Source: Tenggerimyces flavus
Lineage (GTDB): Bacteria > Actinomycetota > Actinomycetes > Propionibacteriales > Actinopolymorphaceae
Assembly (NCBI RefSeq): GCF_016907715.1
Contig: NZ_JAFBCM010000001.1
Location: 5,456,001-5,520,000, forward strand
Length of the DNA: 64,000 bases
Direction: 5' to 3'
Shown here: piece by piece, positions 55,416 through 64,000 of the stretch
Layout of the letters: the number at the start of each line of letters is the position of its first letter
How positions within the stretch are numbered: position 1 is the first letter of the stretch
The notes under the pieces: generated by a model
What the model saw: the letters and a program-made list of their open reading frames with translations, nothing else
Told to the model about the DNA's origin: nothing
Database searches by the model: none
Made by a program: the position numbers and the translations under genes

Positions 55416-55951
55416 GATCCCGAGAGCCTAGCGACGACCGCCGCGGTCGTCGTCACCGTGCCGAGCAGCGGGAACATCCGCGCGACCGCGAAGGCGTGCT
55501 CGTCCGCGGCGAGCCCGCTCATCGCGTCCTCCACGAACACCAGCCGGTAGTCGTGCTCGTCCGCCGCCCGCGCGGTCGACTCGACCCCCATGTTCGTCGC
55601 GACGCCGCCGAGAACGATCGTGTCGATCCCACGCTCACGCAGCGCCGAGTCGAGCGGTGTCTGGTGGAACGCGCCCCAGGTGTGCTTGGTGATCAGCACA
55701 TCCGGCGTCCCCAGCTCTGGCACCACCTGGTTCTGCGGATCGTCCGGCGACGAGAAGTCCATCGGCACCGGTCGCACCGCGCGGACGAGGACGACCGGCG
55801 CCGCAGCGGTGCGGAACGCGTCAGCCAACTGGCGCCCGGCATCGACGACCTCGGCGCCGGATCGCGGCTCGAAGGGACGAGTCACGAGCCGGACCTGCAG
55901 GTCGATGAGCACGAGCGCGGTGGTCGCGGGATCGAGATCGAGTTCGGTCAC
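55412..55951 (-). CDS. Isochorismatase-family cysteine hydrolase
   Basis: The 179-aa protein starts at GTG 55951 with only a weak ribosome site. Catalytic triad: Asp in [12 protein letters not shown] near residue 19, Lys in [24 protein letters not shown] near 88, and the position of the nucleophilic Cys is occupied by [22 protein letters not shown] near 120. Instead of the normal G-x-x-x-x-x-C-V it has A-T-N-M-G-V, so the Cys is replaced by Gly. It may therefore lack hydrolase activity. Coupled to priA by an ATGA overlap. Confidence 0.85.
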   Translation of the reverse strand: MTELDLDPATTALVLIDLQVRLVTRPFEPRSGAEVVDAGRQLADAFRTAAAPVVLVRAVRPVPMDFSSPDDPQNQVVPELGTPDVLITKHTWGAFHQTPLDSALRERGIDTIVLGGVATNMGVESTARAADEHDYRLVFVEDAMSGLAADEHAFAVARMFPLLGTVTTTAAVVARLSGS

Positions 55952-56011
55952 GAGTCCCAACCTACAGCCGGCTAACGACATCCTGACGGGACCAACCTGT
56001 GATACCTCTCC

Positions 56012-58102
56012 ATGGTGACCACCGAGCAGCTCATCGAACAGATCGCCAAGACCCGCGGCCTCACCCTCGGCCACCCCAAGTCGTTCACCATCTCCCCCGA
56101 CGGCGCCCGCGTCGTGTTCCTCCGTTCGGACAGCGGCACGGACTCGCGCGCCAGCCTGCGGTCGTACGACGTCGCCACCGGCACCGAGCGCCTGGTCTTC
56201 ACCGCCAGCGCCGACGCGGACGCCGACCTGCCGCCGGAGGAACGCGCTCGCCGGGAGCGCGCGCGGCAGTCGGGAGGCGGCGTGGTCAACTACGCAACCG
56301 ATGCCGACGTCCGGCTCGCGGCGTTCGCACTGGGCGGCACGTTGTGGACCGCCGACCTCGTGGACGGGAACGGCGGCAACCCGCTGCCCGCCGCGGAAGG
56401 CGTGGTCGACCCGCGGCCCGACCCGACCGGCCGGCACGTCGCGTACGTCAGCCACGGCGCGCTCCGTGTGATCGGCGCCAACGGCGACGGGGACCGGGCG
56501 CTGCTCGAACCGGACGGCGAGGAGGTCACGTACGGGCTCGCCGAGCACGTCGCGGGCGAGTCGATGGACCGGTACCGCGGCTTCTGGTGGTCTCCCGACG
56601 GGCAGCGGCTGCTGGTCGCGCGCGTCGACACCGCGCCCGTACAACGCTGGTACATCGCCGACCCGGCCAACCCGGCGAAGCCGCCGCAGGTCATGGCGTA
56701 CCCGGCCGCCGGCACTCCGAACGCCGACGTCTCGCTCCACCTCGTCGACCTGACCGGCGCTCGCGTCGAGGTCGGGTGGGACCGGGCGGCGTTCGAGTAC
56801 GTCGTCGCGGTGACCTGGACAGGGACCGGTCTGCTGGTGCTCGTGCAGAGCCGCGACCAGCGCACGGTCCAGGTGCTGGCGGTGGATCCGGCGACCGGAC
56901 AGACCGACCTCGTCCACGAGGACCACGACGACGCCTGGTGGGAGCTCGTCGGCGGCGCGCCGGCGCGCACGTCGAGCGGCGCGCTCGTGTGGACGAGGGA
57001 CGCCGACGACACGAGGCGGCTCGTGATCGACGGTGAGCTGGTGACGCCGATCGGCTTGCATGTCAGGGAGATCTGCTCGGTCGACGGGGAGACGGTGCTG
57101 TTCGCGGCCTCGCCCGAGCAGCCGCAGACGCACCTCTATACCTACTCCGCGGCCGACGGCGTCCAGCAGGTCAGCGAGGGCGTCGGCGTCTTCACCGGGC
57201 AGCGGGCAGGCGGGACGACGGTGGTCGTCGAGCGAACGATGGACGGCGTGCGGACCTTGGTCGTACGCGACGGTTCGCCTGCCGCCGAGCTCGTCTCGCA
57301 CGGCGCCAAGCCCGTGTTGACGCCGCGGGCCGAGCTGCTGTCGGTCGGCGAGCGCGGGCTGCCGGCGATGGTGTTCTGGCCGAGCTGGTACGAGCGCGGG
57401 TCCGGCAAGCTGCCGGTACTGCTCAGCCCGTACGCCGGTACCGGTGCCCAGCTCGTGGTCGCGGCACTGTCCCGGCATCACCTGACGTCGCAGTGGTTCG
57501 CCGAGCACGGGTTCGTCGTGGTCACGATCGACGGCCGCGGGACGCCCGGTCGTTCGCCGTCGTGGGAGAAGTCGATCTACGGCGACAAGATCAGCCATGC
57601 CGTGACCGACCAGGTCGACGGGCTGCACGCGGTGGCGGCGTTGTACCCCGACCTCGACCTGGACCGCGTCGGGGTCCGCGGCTGGTCGTACGGCGGCACG
57701 CTCGCGGCGGCGATGGTGCTGCGCCGGCCGGACGTGATCCACGCCGCGGTCGCGGGTGCGCCGGTGACCGACGCGCGGCTGTACGACACGCACTGGCAGG
57801 AGCGCTACCTCGGGCATCCGGAGCAGAACCCGGAGGCGTACGACCGTTCCTCGGTCATGCCCGACGCGGCACGGCTGTCCCGGCCGCTGATGTTGGTGCA
57901 CGGGCTCGCGGACGACAACGTGGTCGCGGCGCACACGCTGCGGCTGTCGTCCGCGCTGCTGGCGGCCGGCAAGCCGCACGAGGTGCTGCCGCTCTCCGGC
58001 GTGACGCACATGGCCGGCGGCGCGCAGCACATGCTGCTGCAGGTGGAGTTCCTGCGCCGATCTTTAGGACTTACGGAAGAACAGCGTCCAGGCGACCGGT
58101 AG
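56012..58102 (+). CDS. Prolyl oligopeptidase-family (S9, DPP-IV-like) peptidase
   Basis: Serine peptidase of 696 aa with an N-terminal beta-propeller (residues about 30-440; PDGARVVFLRSDSGTD, PAEGVVDPRPDPTGRHVAYVSHG, FWWSPDGQRLLVARVD) and a C-terminal alpha/beta hydrolase domain. The nucleophile is in VRGWSYGGTLAAAM near residue 564, Asp in LVHGLADDNVVAAH and His in PLSGVTHMAGG. It probably removes dipeptides from N-termini. No signal peptide, so cytoplasmic. Its end overlaps the next, convergent gene by 39 bp. Confidence 0.93.
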   Translation: MVTTEQLIEQIAKTRGLTLGHPKSFTISPDGARVVFLRSDSGTDSRASLRSYDVATGTERLVFTASADADADLPPEERARRERARQSGGGVVNYATDADVRLAAFALGGTLWTADLVDGNGGNPLPAAEGVVDPRPDPTGRHVAYVSHGALRVIGANGDGDRALLEPDGEEVTYGLAEHVAGESMDRYRGFWWSPDGQRLLVARVDTAPVQRWYIADPANPAKPPQVMAYPAAGTPNADVSLHLVDLTGARVEVGWDRAAFEYVVAVTWTGTGLLVLVQSRDQRTVQVLAVDPATGQTDLVHEDHDDAWWELVGGAPARTSSGALVWTRDADDTRRLVIDGELVTPIGLHVREICSVDGETVLFAASPEQPQTHLYTYSAADGVQQVSEGVGVFTGQRAGGTTVVVERTMDGVRTLVVRDGSPAAELVSHGAKPVLTPRAELLSVGERGLPAMVFWPSWYERGSGKLPVLLSPYAGTGAQLVVAALSRHHLTSQWFAEHGFVVVTIDGRGTPGRSPSWEKSIYGDKISHAVTDQVDGLHAVAALYPDLDLDRVGVRGWSYGGTLAAAMVLRRPDVIHAAVAGAPVTDARLYDTHWQERYLGHPEQNPEAYDRSSVMPDAARLSRPLMLVHGLADDNVVAAHTLRLSSALLAAGKPHEVLPLSGVTHMAGGAQHMLLQVEFLRRSLGLTEEQRPGDR

Positions 58103-58399
58103 CGCGAACAGGCCGACGATGACCGCGGCGCCGCGGGCGTACCAGTTCGGGGTCAGCAGCCAGGTGAGGACCTGCGCGACGAGGAAGATCGCGATCAGCA
58201 GGCCCGCGCGGCGTCTGCGCTTGTCGGCGAGCCGGCCCTGCTGGACGCTCCACTTGGTGCGCCTCGGCAGGGCGTCGCGAACGGCCTTCACGGTCTGCTG
58301 ACGCTTGCGGCGCCTGGCGACCTGGCGTTCGCGTTTCGCGGCCGCGATCGCCTGCAGGCGTTCGCGTTCCTCTCGGCGGCGTTGACGTTCCTTGCTCAT
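58064..58399 (-). CDS. Small membrane protein with basic N-terminus
   Basis: The 111-aa protein has a highly basic N-terminus (residues 1-65, nearly half Arg/Lys, probably a helix) and two membrane segments (AGLLIAIFLVAQVLTWLL and GAAVIVGLFALPVAWTLFF). No function known; similar small proteins are common in actinobacteria. The ATG overlaps the stop of the AlkZ-like gene by 4 bp, so they are cotranscribed. Confidence 0.8.
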   Translation of the reverse strand: MSKERQRRREERERLQAIAAAKRERQVARRRKRQQTVKAVRDALPRRTKWSVQQGRLADKRRRRAGLLIAIFLVAQVLTWLLTPNWYARGAAVIVGLFALPVAWTLFFRKS

Positions 58400-59469
58400 G
58401 GCAGGTCCACCGTGATCGTCTCGTGGGCGAGGAACGTCAACACCCGTTCGGCTTCGGCACGCAACGGTGCCCGCTGGTTGCGCGGAATCGTGTCGAACGG
58501 GTGCAGCGCGAGCCGATCGCGCTCGATCGTCCAGGTGCCGGCGACGCGGCCGTGCAGCAGGAACGTGTTGACCGCGCGGCGGCGATCGTACGGTGCGTCG
58601 GTCTCGATGAACCGGGAGCGGTCGTCGTGCGCGTACAACAGGTTGTCGAGCGCCGGCAGCAGCCGCGGCGGCGCTTTGATGCTCTTGTCGGGGAGCGGGG
58701 CGCGAGGCACGTCGAAGTACTCCCGTCCGACGGTGTCGTGCAGAATGCGCAAGCGGGGTTGGAGCTTCTCGAGAACCTCGCGGAGTCCGGTGAGGCCGGA
58801 CCAGTACTGCAGGTCCTTCCAGGTGGCGGGGCCGAACGCGGCGAGATAGCGGAGCACGAGGCTGCGCAGCCCTTCGTCAGCCGGCCCGAGCGGGCGCTTG
58901 AGCCAGGTCTCGGCGAGCTGGTACGCCGGCGCCTCGCTACTCCCCCACTCGCCGGCGGGCGGGAGCTGGACGAGTGGGAGGAAGGCTCGGACGACGAGTC
59001 CGACGCTGTCCTTGCGTCGGGCTTGCTCGGCGAACGGCGCGAGCTCCTCGATCCACTCGGCACGGGTGCGTGGGCGTTCGTCGAAGAGCTGTCGTGCGGC
59101 CGCGAGCAGGGCGTCGAGGTCGAGCGTCTGGAAGTCGCGGGAGTTGTCGTTCCGTGCGACGCGTTCGATCACCGGGGCGAGCGCCCGGCGCCAGGCGAGG
59201 AAGTCGTCGGCAGTGTGCAGGTGAAGCGTGCCGCGGATGCCCGTCGCCCGAACGAGCTCGCGGCGGCGGAGCAGGCGGACGACCGTACCGGGCTGGAAGC
59301 AGTCGACGCGGGCGAGCAGCGAGAGGTAGGGCTGCTCGGTCCCCTGAGCGTTCACTCCGGCCAGCCGCGCCACCGCCCGCTTCACCGGGGTCGGCCGTCG
59401 CTCCAGCAGCAACTGGCGCGCCAACGTCGCGCGCCCCAGCTGCTCGCTGGTGAGGATCGGACCGGCCAT
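58396..59469 (-). CDS. Winged-helix DNA-binding protein, AlkZ-like
   Basis: Protein of 357 aa of the HTH_42 family, which includes the interstrand-crosslink DNA glycosylase AlkZ. The N-terminal block LTSEQLGRATLARQLLLERR leads to AGVNAQGTEQPYLSLLARV (the AlkZ QxQ-type catalytic region; here Q-G-T-E-Q), then GTLHLHTADDFLAWR. In the C-terminus, LLPALDNLLYAHDDRSRFI and the VNTFLLHGRVAGTW strand match the family. Repair function is inferred. It lies 14 bp after the anti-sigma-like gene. Confidence 0.82.
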   Translation of the reverse strand: MAGPILTSEQLGRATLARQLLLERRPTPVKRAVARLAGVNAQGTEQPYLSLLARVDCFQPGTVVRLLRRRELVRATGIRGTLHLHTADDFLAWRRALAPVIERVARNDNSRDFQTLDLDALLAAARQLFDERPRTRAEWIEELAPFAEQARRKDSVGLVVRAFLPLVQLPPAGEWGSSEAPAYQLAETWLKRPLGPADEGLRSLVLRYLAAFGPATWKDLQYWSGLTGLREVLEKLQPRLRILHDTVGREYFDVPRAPLPDKSIKAPPRLLPALDNLLYAHDDRSRFIETDAPYDRRRAVNTFLLHGRVAGTWTIERDRLALHPFDTIPRNQRAPLRAEAERVLTFLAHETITVDLP

Positions 59470-59483
59470 GAGCGAGGAGCCTA

Positions 59484-60599
59484 TTAGCGCAGCCGCTCCC
59501 CCACGGTGGACGGTACGTCGAGGACGTCACTCGGCTTGGGCGCGTCGCGCGGGTACGTGCCCGGTGCCGGGGTCTGCTTCCAGGCCTGACCGCGTGCGAC
59601 CGGGCGCGCCTCGAAGAAGTTGCCGTCGTCCTTGACCACCAGTTCGACGGAGCCGCCGCCCGTGACGTCGAGCGCGATCCCGGCGTAGAGATCTGTCGGG
59701 GTCTTCTGGTCTCGCCACCGCACCGACACCGTGGTGATGGCGCCCACGCCGAGGTGTTGGCGCTCGAGCTGGAGGAGGGCATCGGCGAGCTTGGGCAGAT
59801 CCTGCTCGGGTGCCGCGTCCGCCGCCAACGCCATCAAGCGGGCACTCGGGACGGGCGCGCGGGACATGGGGAAGTCGGCGTCGACATCGACCTCCACCTG
59901 CCCGTCCTTCGCGGCACGGGTCCGGAACAACCAGGACGGATCGGACCGCGACTGGGCGAGGAACACCCCGTCGTCCTCGCGTTCCATCCGCTCCCAGTCC
60001 CGAACCATCCGGCCGTCCTCGTCGACGATCGGAGCCGCGGAGTACTCGGCGGTCTCCATCCCGGGCGCGGCCACGAGGAACACCGTCGTCGGCCCGTCCG
60101 CCTTCCGCCGGTCGACGAACGCCCAGGCGGTCTGGCCAGGGACTCCGTTGACGATCCCGCCCGATGGTTTGTCGGCGTAGGTACCGGCAGGTGAGATCAG
60201 GGCGAGGATCGCGGGGTCGCCGACGGATCGGACGATGACGTAGCGGCGGTCTGCCACGTCGCCCGCGAAGAGGATCTGCAGATCCTCCGCGTCATCCTTG
60301 TAGAGGCGGCTGAGGTAGGCCCGGACGCCGGGGTCGTCGGCGAGCTCGCCGCGCGCCGGCCAGGTCGCGGGCGACTCGACCGGGGAGACGTCGGGGCCGG
60401 TGAGCTTGGTCACCACGGGCGCGCTGAGGATGCCGGCGAGGAGGACGAGGGCGGCCGTGACCGCGGTGGCGATCAGGCGGCGCCGGCGGCTGGTGGCTAC
60501 GCGCGCGGTCACCAGGCCGTACGGGTCCGAACGGACCGGGACCGTGTCGGCGCGGCGGGCGAGCTCGGCGCGCAGGTCGTTCTCGACGGGCGTGGTCAT
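59484..60599 (-). CDS. Membrane-anchored partner of the SigE-type sigma factor
   Basis: Protein of 371 aa with the start overlapping the sigma gene stop by 4 bp. A short cytoplasmic part (residues 1-40) with basic SRRRRL is followed by one membrane helix (LIATAVTAALVLLAGILSAPVV) and a large extracellular domain without a recognised fold. Position and topology suggest an anti-sigma or sensor partner, though no zinc-finger (ZAS) motif is visible in the short N-terminus. Confidence 0.7.
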   Translation of the reverse strand: MTTPVENDLRAELARRADTVPVRSDPYGLVTARVATSRRRRLIATAVTAALVLLAGILSAPVVTKLTGPDVSPVESPATWPARGELADDPGVRAYLSRLYKDDAEDLQILFAGDVADRRYVIVRSVGDPAILALISPAGTYADKPSGGIVNGVPGQTAWAFVDRRKADGPTTVFLVAAPGMETAEYSAAPIVDEDGRMVRDWERMEREDDGVFLAQSRSDPSWLFRTRAAKDGQVEVDVDADFPMSRAPVPSARLMALAADAAPEQDLPKLADALLQLERQHLGVGAITTVSVRWRDQKTPTDLYAGIALDVTGGGSVELVVKDDGNFFEARPVARGQAWKQTPAPGTYPRDAPKPSDVLDVPSTVGERLR

Positions 60600-61111
60600 G
60601 CGCTGACACCTCCGTTCACTTCGGGCAGAGCTGGTGCGTACGTCTCGCGCAATCTCGCGAGGCCTCGGGACGCCGTGCTCTTCACGGTGCCGACCGAGCA
60701 GCCCAGGGCGTCGGCGATCTGGGCTTCGGTGAGGTCCTCGAAGTACCGCAGCACGAGCACCGCGCGGGTCCGGGGCGGGAGTGTGCTGAGCGCCGTCCAC
60801 AGCTCGTCGCGCTGGTCGTGCGCCAAGGTCGGGTCGGCAGCCGCTCGTTCGGGCGTCGCGAAGACCTCGCGCAGCCTGAGGCGGCGCCGCCAGTGGGAGT
60901 TGGCGAGGTTGATCAGCACCCGCCGCACGTACACCTCCGGCGCGTCCTTCCGCTCGATGCGCCGCCAGTGCCGATGCGTACGGGCGAGCGCGGTCTGCAC
61001 CAGGTCCTCCGCGTAGCCGTGGTCGCCCACGAGCAGGAACGCCACCCGGACCAGCGCCTGCCAGCGCGCGGTCACGAACGCGCGGAACGTCTCCTCATCC
61101 TGCGAGTCCAC
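60596..61111 (-). CDS. SigE-family ECF RNA polymerase sigma factor
   Basis: The 171-aa factor starts at GTG 61111 with GGGAGG at 6 nt. Region 2 (residues 9-75: FRAFVTARWQALVRVAFLLVGD, EDLVQTALARTHRHW, YVRRVLINLANSHWRRR) and region 4 (112-160: LPPRTRAVLVLRYFEDLTEAQIADALGCSVGTVKSTASRGLARLR) are complete. The family, common in actinomycetes, differs from E. coli RpoE. It is cotranscribed with a membrane protein. Confidence 0.9.
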   Translation of the reverse strand: MDSQDEETFRAFVTARWQALVRVAFLLVGDHGYAEDLVQTALARTHRHWRRIERKDAPEVYVRRVLINLANSHWRRRLRLREVFATPERAAADPTLAHDQRDELWTALSTLPPRTRAVLVLRYFEDLTEAQIADALGCSVGTVKSTASRGLARLRETYAPALPEVNGGVSA

Positions 61112-61199
61112 CCAGCCTCCCCTCGTCACCCTCCCAGACCCTCGAGAAGCGGCAAAAGGTTGAGTTGGCGGAGCCGTCAATTGACGTCGAGGAGTGGTG

Positions 61200-61224
61200 T
61201 ATAGAAAGTGCCAATGGGTATAGA
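61200..61224. promoter_or_regulatory. Promoter/operator region of vapBC with repeated TATAGAA
   Basis: TATAGAA occurs at 61200-61206 and 61219-61225, a 19-bp period. The second is an excellent -10 element 9 bp before the GTG start, implying a leaderless mRNA. The double motif may be the VapBC operator. Confidence 0.5.
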
Positions 61225-61232
61225 ATCTCGAC

Positions 61233-61487
61233 GTGGCGTTGAGCATCAAGGATCCTGAGGCGGATCGGCTCGCTCGTGAGCTCGCGGCGAAGACTGGCGA
61301 GACGCTGACCGAGGCCGTGGTGATCGCCCTGCGCGAGCGACTCGCCCGACAGACCGGGCGCGCGCGGGTTGTGCCACTACGAGAGGAGCTCGCGGCGATC
61401 AGGCAGCGCTGTGCGGCGTTACCCGTGCTCGACCACCGGACAGCCGACGAGATCATCGGCTACGACGAGGACGGGCTGCCCACCTGA
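61233..61487 (+). CDS. vapB: VapB-type antitoxin
   Basis: Antitoxin of 84 aa of the Rv0623/PSK-like class: the N-terminal ribbon-helix-helix [37 protein letters not shown] and the C-terminal toxin-binding tail ([18 protein letters not shown]). The TGA and the toxin ATG share one base (TGATG), the usual coupling of toxin-antitoxin pairs. Starts at GTG without a ribosome site, so possibly leaderless. Confidence 0.92.
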   Translation: MALSIKDPEADRLARELAAKTGETLTEAVVIALRERLARQTGRARVVPLREELAAIRQRCAALPVLDHRTADEIIGYDEDGLPT

Positions 61488-61885
61488 TGGTGATCGACAC
61501 CTCCGCCATGGTTGCCATGCTCGGCAACGAGCCGGACGCGGAGCGATTCGAAGCAGCGATCGAGGACGACACCGTCCTGCTGATGTCGACAGCCTCCTAC
61601 GTCGAGACCGCGATCGTGATCGAGCGCCGCTTCGGTGAGCCCGGCGGGCGGGAGCTGGACCTTTGGCTCCATCGGGCCACGGTGGATCTCGTCGCCGTTC
61701 ATCCTGATCAGGCCGAGGTGGCGCGGGCCGCCTACCGCAAGTACGGCAAGGGGATTCACCCGGCCGGGCTGAACTTTGGCGACTGTTTCGCGTACGCGCT
61801 CGCCAAGGTCAGCGGCGAGCCGTTGCTCTACAAGGGCAAGGACTTCGGCCGGACCGACATCGACACGGTGCGGCTTCCGGGCTAG
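61487..61885 (+). CDS. vapC: VapC-type PIN-domain ribonuclease toxin
   Basis: PIN-domain nuclease of 132 aa with all acidic residues: Asp4 in [12 protein letters not shown], Glu in [11 protein letters not shown] near residue 42, and Asp in [13 protein letters not shown] near 99, plus VRLPG at the end. VapC toxins cut tRNA or rRNA. It converges with hisH, and the two stop codons overlap in CTAG. Confidence 0.93.
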   Translation: MVIDTSAMVAMLGNEPDAERFEAAIEDDTVLLMSTASYVETAIVIERRFGEPGGRELDLWLHRATVDLVAVHPDQAEVARAAYRKYGKGIHPAGLNFGDCFAYALAKVSGEPLLYKGKDFGRTDIDTVRLPG

Positions 61886-62523
61886 CGGATCGTCTTGAGC
61901 CAGTTCGACAGCAGTTGGGCGCCGGCGTCGCCGGACTTCTCGGGGTGGAACTGGGTGGCGCACAGGGGGCCGTTCTCCACGGCGGCCACGAAGCGGTCGG
62001 TGTCGTACGGCGTCCACGTCACCAGCGGGGGCTTGAACGGGCCAGAGGCCTCGAGCGACCACGACCGCGCCGCATACGAGTGGACGAAGTAGAAGCGCTC
62101 CGACTCCACCCCGGCGAAGAGCTCCGACCCCACCGGCGGCTCGACCACATTCCAACCCATGTGCGGAACGATCGGGGCTTCCAGCCGCGACACGGTCCCC
62201 GGCCACTCGCCGCAGCCGTCGGTCGAGACGCCGTGCTCGACCCCACGTTCGAACAGGATCTGCATCCCCACACAGATCCCCAGCACCGGACGCCCACCCG
62301 CTAGGCGGCGGCCGATCAGCTCGTTGCCGCGGACCGAGAGCAGCCCCTCCATGCAGGCCGCGTACGCGCCGACCCCCGGCACCACGAGCCCGTCAGCGGC
62401 CAACGCGTCGGCGTACGAGGACGTCACCGTCACCGAAGCGCCCACCCGCGCCAACGCACGCTCGGCCGAACGCAGGTTGCCCGACCCGTAGTCGAGTACC
62501 ACCACCGACGGACCGACGCTCAC
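61882..62523 (-). CDS. hisH: Imidazole glycerol phosphate synthase glutaminase subunit HisH
   Basis: Class-I glutamine amidotransferase of 213 aa, with GTG start 62523 and GGGAG 7 nt upstream. N-terminal [21 protein letters not shown], oxyanion strand [12 protein letters not shown], nucleophile Cys in [11 protein letters not shown] near residue 82, and His/Glu in [10 protein letters not shown] near 194. It feeds ammonia to HisF, which is not in this window. The GTGA overlap joins it to a 48-aa membrane protein. Confidence 0.95.
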   Translation of the reverse strand: MSVGPSVVVLDYGSGNLRSAERALARVGASVTVTSSYADALAADGLVVPGVGAYAACMEGLLSVRGNELIGRRLAGGRPVLGICVGMQILFERGVEHGVSTDGCGEWPGTVSRLEAPIVPHMGWNVVEPPVGSELFAGVESERFYFVHSYAARSWSLEASGPFKPPLVTWTPYDTDRFVAAVENGPLCATQFHPEKSGDAGAQLLSNWLKTIR

Positions 62524-62666
62524 GACGACTCCCGCAACCCGAACCACACGAAAGCCACAGCCAGCAAGGCGAAAACGACCAGCACCCACCAAGGCCGCTT
62601 CTGCTGCCGCATCGCGATGATCCCGCCAGCACTCAGCCCGGCGAGCGCGAACCACACGTACTGCAT
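62520..62666 (-). CDS. 48-aa membrane protein between hisB and hisH
   Basis: A short gene of 49 codons: [20 protein letters not shown], then [18 protein letters not shown] and VWFGLRESS. Two membrane helices are separated by a basic QQKRP turn. Its ATG directly follows the hisB stop and its stop overlaps the hisH GTG, so it is translationally coupled to both. Small membrane ORFs occur at this place in other actinobacterial his operons, as I recall; function unknown. Confidence 0.8.
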   Translation of the reverse strand: MQYVWFALAGLSAGGIIAMRQQKRPWWVLVVFALLAVAFVWFGLRESS

Positions 62667-63269
62667 CTACAACGCACCCTTGGTCGAAGGCACACCAGTC
62701 TCCCGCGGGTCCAGAGCGACGGCGGATCGCAAAGCCCGCGCCAGCCCCTTGAACTGGGCCTCCACGATGTGGTGCGGATCGCGCCCCGCCAACACCCGGA
62801 CGTGCAGACACAACGCGGCGTGGAACGCGAACGACTCGAGCACGTGCCGCGTCAGTGCGCCGGTGAAGTGCCCGCCGATCATCGCGTACTCCTGCCCCTC
62901 CGGCTCGCCGGTGTGCACGCAGTACGGCCGCCCCGCCACGTCGACGACGACCTGCACCAGCGCCTCGTCCAGCGGCACGGTCGCGTCAGCGAACCGCCGG
63001 ATGCCGCGCTTGTCCCCCAGCGCCTGCCGGAACGCCTGCCCCAGCACGATCGCGGTGTCCTCGACCGTGTGGTGCGCGTCGATGTGCACGTCGCCCTCGG
63101 CCTGCACGGTCAGGTCGAACAACCCGTGCCGCCCGAGCTGGTCGAGCATGTGGTCGTAGAACGGCACCCCCGTCGACACGTTCACCCGGCCGGAGCCGTC
63201 GAGGTCGAGCTCGACGACGATCTTGCTTTCCTTGGTCTCGCGTTCGATCCGCGCGGTACGCGTACTCAT
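62667..63269 (-). CDS. hisB: Imidazoleglycerol-phosphate dehydratase
   Basis: Enzyme of 200 aa removing water from imidazole glycerol phosphate. Mn-binding motifs are conserved: [16 protein letters not shown] near residue 38, the His-rich [17 protein letters not shown] near 61, [32 protein letters not shown] near the end. A monofunctional HisB of normal length; overlaps hisC by 4 bp. Confidence 0.97.
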   Translation of the reverse strand: MSTRTARIERETKESKIVVELDLDGSGRVNVSTGVPFYDHMLDQLGRHGLFDLTVQAEGDVHIDAHHTVEDTAIVLGQAFRQALGDKRGIRRFADATVPLDEALVQVVVDVAGRPYCVHTGEPEGQEYAMIGGHFTGALTRHVLESFAFHAALCLHVRVLAGRDPHHIVEAQFKGLARALRSAVALDPRETGVPSTKGAL

Positions 63270-64000
63270 GAGCCCAGCACCTCCTGAAGCGCGGCCCGGA
63301 ACGCCGCCATCTCGTCGGCCGTTCCGATCGACACGCGAAGCCAGCCGTCCGGACCGGTCTCGCGAATCAGCACGCCCCTGTCAAGGAGACCTTGCCAGAC
63401 CGCGTGGCGATCGGGAAACGTGCCGAAAAGAACGAAGTTCGCGTCCGAGTCCGCCGCGACCAATCCCAGCGAACGCAGCCACAGCACGGTCTCGTCCCGC
63501 CGCACGCGCAGCTCGGCCACCCGGGCGAGCAGCTCGTCGGCGTTGCGCAGCGCGGCGCGCGCGACGGCCTGCGTGACTGCCGAGAGGTGGTACGGCAGCC
63601 GCACGATCCGCAGCGCGTCGACCACCACCGAGTCGGCCGCGAGATAGCCCAATCGTCCACCAGCGAAGGCGAAAGCCTTCGACATCGTCCGGCTCACCGC
63701 GAGCTTCGGGAACCGCGGCAGCAGAGACAGCGCGCTCGGCGTCCCGTCGCGGCGGAACTCCCCGTACGCCTCGTCGACGACCACCACACCGGGCGCGACG
63801 TCGCAGACCGCCTCGACCAGCGACAGCGGCAGCGCCGTCCCGGTCGGGTTGTTCGGCGACGCCAGCAGCACGACCGACGGCGCGTGCTGCTTGATCTGCG
63901 CGACCGCGTGCTCGACGTCGATCGTGAAGTCGTCGGCCCGCCGCCCGGTGATCCAGGTCGTCAGGGTGTCGCGCGCGTACTCCGGGTACATCGAGTACGT
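63266..64000 (-). CDS. hisC: Histidinol-phosphate aminotransferase (partial; start outside window)
   Basis: The C-terminal 244 residues of a class-II-like PLP aminotransferase are visible. [27 protein letters not shown], the PLP lysine in [19 protein letters not shown], and the C-terminal [21 protein letters not shown] are the normal HisC motifs. It transfers an amino group between imidazole acetol phosphate and glutamate. The N-terminus lies beyond the right edge. Confidence 0.96.
   Translation of the reverse strand, partial: TYSMYPEYARDTLTTWITGRRADDFTIDVEHAVAQIKQHAPSVVLLASPNNPTGTALPLSLVEAVCDVAPGVVVVDEAYGEFRRDGTPSALSLLPRFPKLAVSRTMSKAFAFAGGRLGYLAADSVVVDALRIVRLPYHLSAVTQAVARAALRNADELLARVAELRVRRDETVLWLRSLGLVAADSDANFVLFGTFPDRHAVWQGLLDRGVLIRETGPDGWLRVSIGTADEMAAFRAALQEVLGS

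Noticed and set aside
61181-61205. Classical promoter TTGACG...TATAGA for vapBC
   Set aside because: Spacing is 13 bp to the first TATAGA and 32 bp to the second, neither suitable for a standard -35/-10 pair.

Overview
The window is high-G+C actinobacterial DNA. Signs are GTG and TTG starts, GGAGG ribosome sites, dense ATGA/GTGA overlaps, a bifunctional PriA, an AroH-type chorismate mutase, a DUF222/HNH (13E12-type) gene and an IdeR/DmdR-like iron box. Gene content would suit a soil actinomycete of the Propionibacteriales type, but the sequence alone does not fix the genus.

Layout. (1) 1-11.2 kb: a hydroxamate siderophore locus on the minus strand. It holds an ornithine N5-monooxygenase and a giant NRPS (C-A-T-C-A-T-C-A with a methyltransferase inside the third A domain) that runs off the left edge. 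An iron box lies upstream. (2) 11.3-14.4 kb: a questin-oxidase-like gene and a LacI regulator coupled to a kinase-fold phosphotransferase. (3) 14.5-19 kb: tRNA-Pro(GGG) and the core run aroH-tyrA-cmk-plsC-der. (4) 19-21.1 kb: a lipoprotein, a gene remnant beside a dispersed repeat and an acyltransferase-like gene. (5) 21.2-28.4 kb: an IclR regulator and a complete oligopeptide-type ABC transporter. (6) 28.7-35.5 kb: two secreted Hcp-like proteins in tandem, small regulators, a broken metallophosphoesterase, a methyltransferase and a GNAT. (7) 35.5-41.8 kb: a catabolic operon (oxidoreductase, creatininase family, three amidohydrolases, an enolase-superfamily enzyme, a DapA-like lyase) that shares an operator-like motif with the transporter and iclR. 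(8) 41.9-47.5 kb: kinase, hydrolases, a Tat-exported protein and a DUF222/HNH gene bounded by 32-bp direct repeats. (9) 47.5-53.5 kb: a lipid operon (acyl reductase-HAD fusion, alcohol dehydrogenase, LarA-like protein, acyltransferase). (10) 53.5-54.7 kb: a non-coding repeat region. (11) 54.7-64 kb: a split histidine locus, with isochorismatase-priA separated from hisC-hisB-ORF-hisH by an S9 peptidase, an AlkZ-like gene, a SigE-type sigma factor with its partner and a VapBC pair.

The most unusual signal is a family of paired palindromes around the spacer ACCTA. Two pairs lie between genes at 54.0-54.2 kb and enclose a fragment of priA. GC-rich versions sit in frame as tandem repeats in an NRPS adenylation domain (84-bp units) and in the DUF222/HNH protein (87-bp units). 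Other dispersed repeats occur at 19.8, 34.1, 34.2 and 54.6 kb.
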